In this document: positions 59,391 through 64,000 of the stretch, in pieces
How positions within the stretch are numbered: the stretch's first letter is position 1
How the letters are laid out: each line of letters begins with the position of its first letter
Assembly (NCBI RefSeq): GCF_014656135.1
Contig: NZ_BNBV01000018.1
Span: forward strand, 1 to 64,000
Length of the DNA: 64,000 nt
Source: Streptomyces thermodiastaticus
Lineage (GTDB): Bacteria; Actinomycetota; Actinomycetes; Streptomycetales; Streptomycetaceae
Direction: 5' to 3'
Made by a program: the position numbers and the translations under genes
The notes under the pieces: generated by a model
Databases searched by the model: none
Told to the model about the DNA's origin: nothing
Seen by the model: the letters and a program-made list of their open reading frames with translations, nothing else

Positions 59391-61877
59391 ATGCACTTAC
59401 GAGGGTTGAGCGCACGAAGCACACACAGACGCCGCTGGGCGGCCACCGTGGCCGCCGGGGTGGTCGCGGCCGGGCTGCTCACGGCCCCCGCCGCCAGCGC
59501 CCGCCCGGATCCGGGCACGGCGCCGGCAACGATGTCGATCGCCTCGCCTCCGGGCGGCTCGAACGTCCGGGTGCTGATCTTCTACGGATCGGCCGCGGCC
59601 GGGGAGGAGCCGCCGGTGGTCGACGCCGGCATCGCGGCGATCGAGCAGATCGGCCGGTCGGGTCCGGCCGGGGAGCGTTTCAAGGCCGAGGCGACCGACG
59701 ACGCCTCCGTGTTCACCAACGCCACCCGGCTCGGCCGTTACAACGCGGTGGTCTTCCTCACCGGCGGCGGCGACGTGCTGACCCCGGAGCAGGAGGCGGG
59801 CCTGGAGGCGTACATGGAGGCGGGCGGCGGTTTCGTCGGCATCCACGACGCGGCCCGCGCCGAGCCCTACTCGGACTGGTTCACCGGGCTGATCGGGGCC
59901 CGCCCGGCCCCGGACAGCCCGACGGCGGTGCAGCGCGCGACCGTCGAGGTCGGCGACCGGCAGCACCCGGCGACCCGGGGACTCCCGCTGGAGTGGAGGC
60001 GCCTGGACCAGTGGCCGAACTGGGTGAAGAACCCCTCCGGCGACGTGCACACCGTGGCCCGGGTGCGCGAGTCGACGTACCGGCCCGGAGCGAGCGCCAA
60101 CGGCTGGGACCATCCGATCAGCTGGTGCCGGGACTACGACGGCGGCCGGTCCTTCTACACCGGCATGGGCGGCACGGTCTCCTCGTACGACGAGACGGAC
60201 TTCCGCACCCATCTGCGCGGCGCGCTGCTGTGGACCACCCGGCTGGTGCAGGCCGACTGCAAGGCCACGATCGCCGCCAACTACAAGGCCGAACGGCTCA
60301 CCAAGCCCAATCAGCCCGGACAGAACGACCAGATCGGCGAACCGCACGGCCTGGTGGCCGCGCCCGACGGCCGGGTGCTGTACATCGGGCGCGGCGGCGC
60401 CGACGCCTCCCAGCCGGTCGTCACCGACTGGAACGACCCGGACATCGGCAAGGGCAAGGGCCAGATCCACGTCTGGGACCCGAAGACCGGGAAGGTGACC
60501 CTGGCCGGGGAGCTGACGGTCTTCGGCAACAAGGGCGGCGGCGACGAGCTGACCAAGGTCGAGGAGGGCCTGCTCGGCATCGAGCTGGACCCGCGCTTCG
60601 AGGAGAACGGCTGGGTGTACCTGCACTACACCCCGCACTCGGGCCTGAACCGGGACACGCACATGGCCGAGCGCCGCGTCTCCCGCTTCACCCTCGACCT
60701 CGCCACCAACAAGCTGGACCTCGGCAGCGAGAAGGTGCTGCTGAAGTGGCCGGTGCAGGTGCACAGCTGCTGCCACGCCGGCGGCGGGATGGCCTGGGAC
60801 TCCAAGGGCAACCTGTACATCGCCACCGGTGACAACAACTCCAGCGGCTTCAGCGACGGTTACTCCGGCAACAACCCGGAGCCGAACTACAAGGGCGTGT
60901 CCTTCGCGGACGCCCGTCGCACCGCCGGCAACACCAACAACCTCAACGGCAAGATCCTGCGCATCCACCCCGAGCCCGACGGGACGTACACCATTCCCGA
61001 GGGCAATCTGTTCACCGGGAAGGAGACCGACGAGGGCGGCGGCAAGACCCGGGGCGAGATCTATGTCATGGGGGTGCGCAACCCCGCGCGCATCTTCGTC
61101 GACAAGACCACCGACATCCTCTACGCCGGCTGGGTCGGACCGGACGCCACCGAGCCGTCCCCGGTGTGGGGGCCCGCCAAGTACGACACGTTCGCCGTGA
61201 TCACCAAGGCGAGCAACCGGGGCTGGCCGTACTGCATGGGCAACAAGCAGCCCTACCGGGACCGCAACCTGCCCGATCCGTCCAAGCCGCTGGGCTGGTA
61301 CGACTGCGACCACCCGAAGAACGAGTCCCCGAACAACGACGGCCTGGTCAACCTGCCGCCGGTCACCGGCAACAACATCTGGTACTCCCCTCAGGGCGGC
61401 GGCCCGGACTATCCGCGCGACGCCGACGGCATCCCCTCCTACAAGGAGGAGGAGGCCACCTACCGGCTGCCGTGGCTCAAGGGCGGCGGGCAGGCCGCGA
61501 TGAACGGGCCGGTCTACCGGTACGACGCGGTGAGCACCAGCACGGTCAAGTGGCCGTCGTACTGGGACGGCAAGTGGTTCGTCGGCGACTTCTACGACGC
61601 CGACCAGCCGCGCGACGCGGTGCTCATGGACCCGAAGACCCAAGGGGACGGCGGCCTTCCGGTGCACGCCGAGTCGCTGAAGCGGATCGTGCCGGTCGGC
61701 GACGACGGCATCAAGAACCTCATGGACTGGAAGTTCGGTCCGGACGGCGCGCTGTACGTGCTCGACTACGGCCGCGGCTTCTTCACCTCCGACTCCAAGT
61801 CGGCGCTGTGGCGCGTCACCTACACCGGCGGCGGACCGACACCGCCCGCCGACCAGCTGGCGAGGGGGACACAGTGA
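59391..61877 (+). CDS. Secreted fusion of a ThuA-like domain and a PQQ-type glucose/sorbosone dehydrogenase
   Basis: This 828-residue protein has a signal peptide with a basic start (SARSTHRRRWAATVAAGVVAAGLL), so Tat or Sec export is likely. Residues about 55-285 form a ThuA-like trehalose-utilisation domain (VRVLIFYGS, GGGFVGIHDAARAEPY, SWCRDYDGGRSFYTGMGG). Residues about 300-810 form a six-bladed beta-propeller of the glucose/sorbosone dehydrogenase family (GLLGIELDPRFEENGWVYLHY, GDNNSSGFSDG, YVMGVRNPARIFVD, GWPYCMGN). The dehydrogenase would oxidise sugars outside the cell, possibly with PQQ. The stop overlaps the next start (GTGA), so it is co-translated with the cupredoxin protein. Confidence 0.9.
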   Translation: MHLRGLSARSTHRRRWAATVAAGVVAAGLLTAPAASARPDPGTAPATMSIASPPGGSNVRVLIFYGSAAAGEEPPVVDAGIAAIEQIGRSGPAGERFKAEATDDASVFTNATRLGRYNAVVFLTGGGDVLTPEQEAGLEAYMEAGGGFVGIHDAARAEPYSDWFTGLIGARPAPDSPTAVQRATVEVGDRQHPATRGLPLEWRRLDQWPNWVKNPSGDVHTVARVRESTYRPGASANGWDHPISWCRDYDGGRSFYTGMGGTVSSYDETDFRTHLRGALLWTTRLVQADCKATIAANYKAERLTKPNQPGQNDQIGEPHGLVAAPDGRVLYIGRGGADASQPVVTDWNDPDIGKGKGQIHVWDPKTGKVTLAGELTVFGNKGGGDELTKVEEGLLGIELDPRFEENGWVYLHYTPHSGLNRDTHMAERRVSRFTLDLATNKLDLGSEKVLLKWPVQVHSCCHAGGGMAWDSKGNLYIATGDNNSSGFSDGYSGNNPEPNYKGVSFADARRTAGNTNNLNGKILRIHPEPDGTYTIPEGNLFTGKETDEGGGKTRGEIYVMGVRNPARIFVDKTTDILYAGWVGPDATEPSPVWGPAKYDTFAVITKASNRGWPYCMGNKQPYRDRNLPDPSKPLGWYDCDHPKNESPNNDGLVNLPPVTGNNIWYSPQGGGPDYPRDADGIPSYKEEEATYRLPWLKGGGQAAMNGPVYRYDAVSTSTVKWPSYWDGKWFVGDFYDADQPRDAVLMDPKTQGDGGLPVHAESLKRIVPVGDDGIKNLMDWKFGPDGALYVLDYGRGFFTSDSKSALWRVTYTGGGPTPPADQLARGTQ

Positions 61878-64000
61878 GACACCGGCGCAGATTCCTCACG
61901 GCCCTGCTGGCCGTGCTGCTCCTGGCGCTCGGGCTGCAGACCGCACCCGCCGCAGGGCAGCCCCGCCCGCAGCCCCGCGCCACCCAGGTGCTGACCTGGA
62001 CGGCCGGGGACGACATCACGCAGTACACCTCGGCTCCGGCGACCGCGGTGGCCGGGGAGGCGACGATCGTCTTCGAGAACAGCGAGGCCACCGGCAACAC
62101 CACCGGCATGCCGCACACGCTGACCTTCGTCACCTCCGACCCGGAGTACAACAGCGACGTCCAGCTCAACATCCTCGCCAGCCCCTACGACGACCAGGGC
62201 GGCCGGCACACCGCACAGGTGACCCTCACGCCGGGCCGCTACCTGTACCACTGCACGATCCCCGGCCACACCCAGATGCGGGGCGTGCTGGTCGTCACCG
62301 AGGCGGGCGGCTCCGACACGACGGCACCGAAGGTGTCGGCGACGGTGTCGGGCACCACCGACGACCAGGGCGCGTACGTGAGGTCGGCGAGCGTGACGGT
62401 CACCGCCACCGACGAGGGCGGCTCGGGGGTGGACCGGATCGAGTACGCGCTCGACGACGGCGCCTGGCAGCCGTACACCGCGCCGGTCGTCGTCGACCAG
62501 GTCGGCGCCCACACCCTGCGCTACCGGGCCGCGGACACGGCGGGCAACGTGTCGGAGGAGCAGCAGGTGGAGTTCACCGTCGTCGCGCCGCCGTTGGACG
62601 ACACCACCCCGCCGGAGACCTCGGCGACCGTCACCGGCGAGCAGGACGACGACGGCGCCTACCTCGGCATGGCGACGGTGACCGTCTCGGCCTCGGACAC
62701 CGGCTCGGGCGTCAACAGCATCGAGTACGCGGTCGACGACGGCGCCTGGCAGCCGTACACCGCGCCGGTGATGGTGCACCAGGAGGGCCCGCACACCGTG
62801 CGGTACCGCGCCACCGACAAGGCGGGCAACGTCTCGGCGGAGAAGCAGGTGGAGTTCACCGTCGTCGCGCCGCCCGTGCGGGACACCACTCCGCCGGTGA
62901 CCGGGGTGAGCGTCGAGGGCACCCGGAACTCCGACCGCGCCTACATCGGCCGCGCCACGGTCACGGTGACCGCCGCCGACGACGAGGGCGGCTCGGGCGT
63001 GGAGCGCATCGAGTACTCCCTGGACGGCGGCCCGTATCTGGCCTACACCGCGCCGGTGGTCGTCGACCGGGTGGGTGCGCACACCCTCGCCTACCGGGCC
63101 ACCGACAAGGCGGGCAACACCTCCGAGCCGCTGACGGTGAGCTTCACCGTGGTGGCGGGCGGCGGGGTCCCGGCGCCGGACTGCCCGGAGTACGACGAGC
63201 GGCTCACGGTGATCGTGGGCACGGTCGACTCGGGCGTGCCCAACCGGGTCACGAACAACCGCTGCCGGATCAACGAGCTGATCGAGGACGAGAAGGAGTG
63301 GACGTCCCAGGCACTGTTCCTCAAGCACGTGGACACGGTCCTGGACGGGCTGCTCGACGAGGGCGTCGTCGACCGGAGGGAGGCACGGGCCATCACCAAG
63401 GCGGCCCGCCGGTCGGGCATCGGCAAGCCGGGGCAGAACACCGGCTACCGCACGATCTTCGACGGCACCGAGGAGTCCTTCGCCCGCTGGGAGCACGTCG
63501 GCGGCGGTTCCTTCTCCCTCAACCCCGACGGCTCGATCACCAGCGGGACGGACAAGGACGGCCTGGGCATGCTGTGGTTCCCGCAGCGCACGTACGGCGA
63601 CTTCTCGCTGCGCCTGCAGTGGCGGGACGACGCACCGGGTGACGGCAACGCCAACTCCGGGGTGTTCGTGCGGTTCCCGTGGGTCCACGACCACCCGGTG
63701 GAGTCCCGTCCGGAGTGGGTGGCCATCGAGTACGGGCACGAGGTGCAGGTGTTCGACCGGCCCGACGGGGACATGTACAAGACCGGTTCGATCTACGGTT
63801 TCGACCGGGTGGGTCTGGCCGGGGCCGGTGTCACCCCGAAGGGCACGTGGAACGACTATGAGATCCGCGTGGTGGGCCAGCACTACGAGGTGTACCGCAA
63901 CGGCACGCTGATCAACGAGTTCGACAACACCGGCGGCCAGGAGTTCTACCCGCCCCGCGAGGACGACCCGGGGACGGACGGGCGGCGCTACGCCTCCGGC
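61874..64000 (+). CDS. Secreted cupredoxin/Ig-like-repeat/DUF1080 protein, 3' end beyond the window
   Basis: This frame (709 codons in the window, GTG start overlapping the previous stop) has a signal peptide. A plastocyanin-like copper domain spans about residues 35-142, with ligand candidates H81, C127, H132 and M135. Three similar modules of about 90 residues follow, each with GSGVxxIEYxxD, YTAPVxV and YRAxDxAGN and resembling OmpL47-type repeats. A linker then leads to a DUF1080 (3-keto-disaccharide hydrolase-type) lectin-like domain from about residue 525. Copper electron transfer plus a sugar-binding or hydrolysing domain fits action on the sugar oxidised by the previous protein. The end is not seen. 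Confidence 0.88.
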   Translation, partial: MRHRRRFLTALLAVLLLALGLQTAPAAGQPRPQPRATQVLTWTAGDDITQYTSAPATAVAGEATIVFENSEATGNTTGMPHTLTFVTSDPEYNSDVQLNILASPYDDQGGRHTAQVTLTPGRYLYHCTIPGHTQMRGVLVVTEAGGSDTTAPKVSATVSGTTDDQGAYVRSASVTVTATDEGGSGVDRIEYALDDGAWQPYTAPVVVDQVGAHTLRYRAADTAGNVSEEQQVEFTVVAPPLDDTTPPETSATVTGEQDDDGAYLGMATVTVSASDTGSGVNSIEYAVDDGAWQPYTAPVMVHQEGPHTVRYRATDKAGNVSAEKQVEFTVVAPPVRDTTPPVTGVSVEGTRNSDRAYIGRATVTVTAADDEGGSGVERIEYSLDGGPYLAYTAPVVVDRVGAHTLAYRATDKAGNTSEPLTVSFTVVAGGGVPAPDCPEYDERLTVIVGTVDSGVPNRVTNNRCRINELIEDEKEWTSQALFLKHVDTVLDGLLDEGVVDRREARAITKAARRSGIGKPGQNTGYRTIFDGTEESFARWEHVGGGSFSLNPDGSITSGTDKDGLGMLWFPQRTYGDFSLRLQWRDDAPGDGNANSGVFVRFPWVHDHPVESRPEWVAIEYGHEVQVFDRPDGDMYKTGSIYGFDRVGLAGAGVTPKGTWNDYEIRVVGQHYEVYRNGTLINEFDNTGGQEFYPPREDDPGTDGRRYASG

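Noticed and set aside
61820-63883. Minus-strand frame of 687 codons opposite the cupredoxin/DUF1080 gene
   Set aside because: The plus-strand frame has a signal peptide, copper ligands and three module repeats. The minus frame is only their shadow, and its apparent repeats reflect the plus-strand modules.

Overview
The window is very GC-rich and actinobacterial. Gene families and order match Streptomyces: a complete hopanoid operon, an SsgA-like sporulation protein, a WhiB-like protein, a two-domain small laccase, and many genes joined by ATGA or GTGA start/stop overlaps. All calls come from reading the sequence; no database search was run.

Layout. (1) 1-8628, minus: hopanoid operon. From promoter to window edge it runs leader ORF, hpnC, hpnD, a 47-residue small gene, hpnE, polyprenyl diphosphate synthase, shc, hpnG, hpnH and the start of ispG. 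It makes squalene, cyclises it to hopene and adds the adenosyl-derived side chain; ispG feeds isoprenoid precursor supply. Nearby idi (17.7 kb) serves the same precursor pool. (2) 8959-16073, minus: a TagGH-like ABC exporter plus a five-gene block with a glycerol-1-phosphate-dehydrogenase-like enzyme, a nucleotidyltransferase, two CDP-alcohol phosphatidyltransferase-family proteins and a GT2 glycosyltransferase. This looks like synthesis and export of a polyol-phosphate lipid or cell-wall polymer. (3) 16.5-19.8 kb: cation efflux protein, idi, an HATPase regulator and an HD-domain protein. (4) 20082-31821: two divergent operons around an IclR regulator and a pair of matching inverted-repeat operators. 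They encode an MFS importer, two MmgE/PrpD proteins, a cyclase-family hydrolase, a CitE-like lyase, a CaiB-type CoA-transferase, an Asp/Glu-racemase-family protein, a flavoprotein and a hydantoinase-like amidohydrolase. This is a coherent but unassigned catabolic pathway and my best candidate for an undescribed system. (5) 32.1-37.8 kb: a DUF1254-type protein, then a second catabolic unit with a GntR/FadR regulator, CoA-transferase, catalytically odd crotonase and MFS importer. (6) 37.9-47.7 kb: a LacI relic, tex, two secreted peptidases, an amino-acid permease and a MerR regulator. (7) 47.7-52.6 kb: a beta-oxidation block (FadB-like, thiolase, AMACR-like) with two candidate operators. (8) 52.8-58.1 kb: endonuclease V, an SsgD-like protein with a Crp-type box, a WhiB-like protein, a LacI regulator and several decayed genes (a frameshifted small gene, half an ABC-F ATPase and an aldehyde dehydrogenase remnant). 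(9) 58.2-64 kb: a Tat-exported small laccase divergent from a secreted ThuA/PQQ-type sugar dehydrogenase fusion and a cupredoxin/DUF1080 protein that runs off the window. This looks like an extracellular copper-linked oxidative sugar system.

No rRNA, tRNA, CRISPR array, insertion sequence or integrase was recognised.
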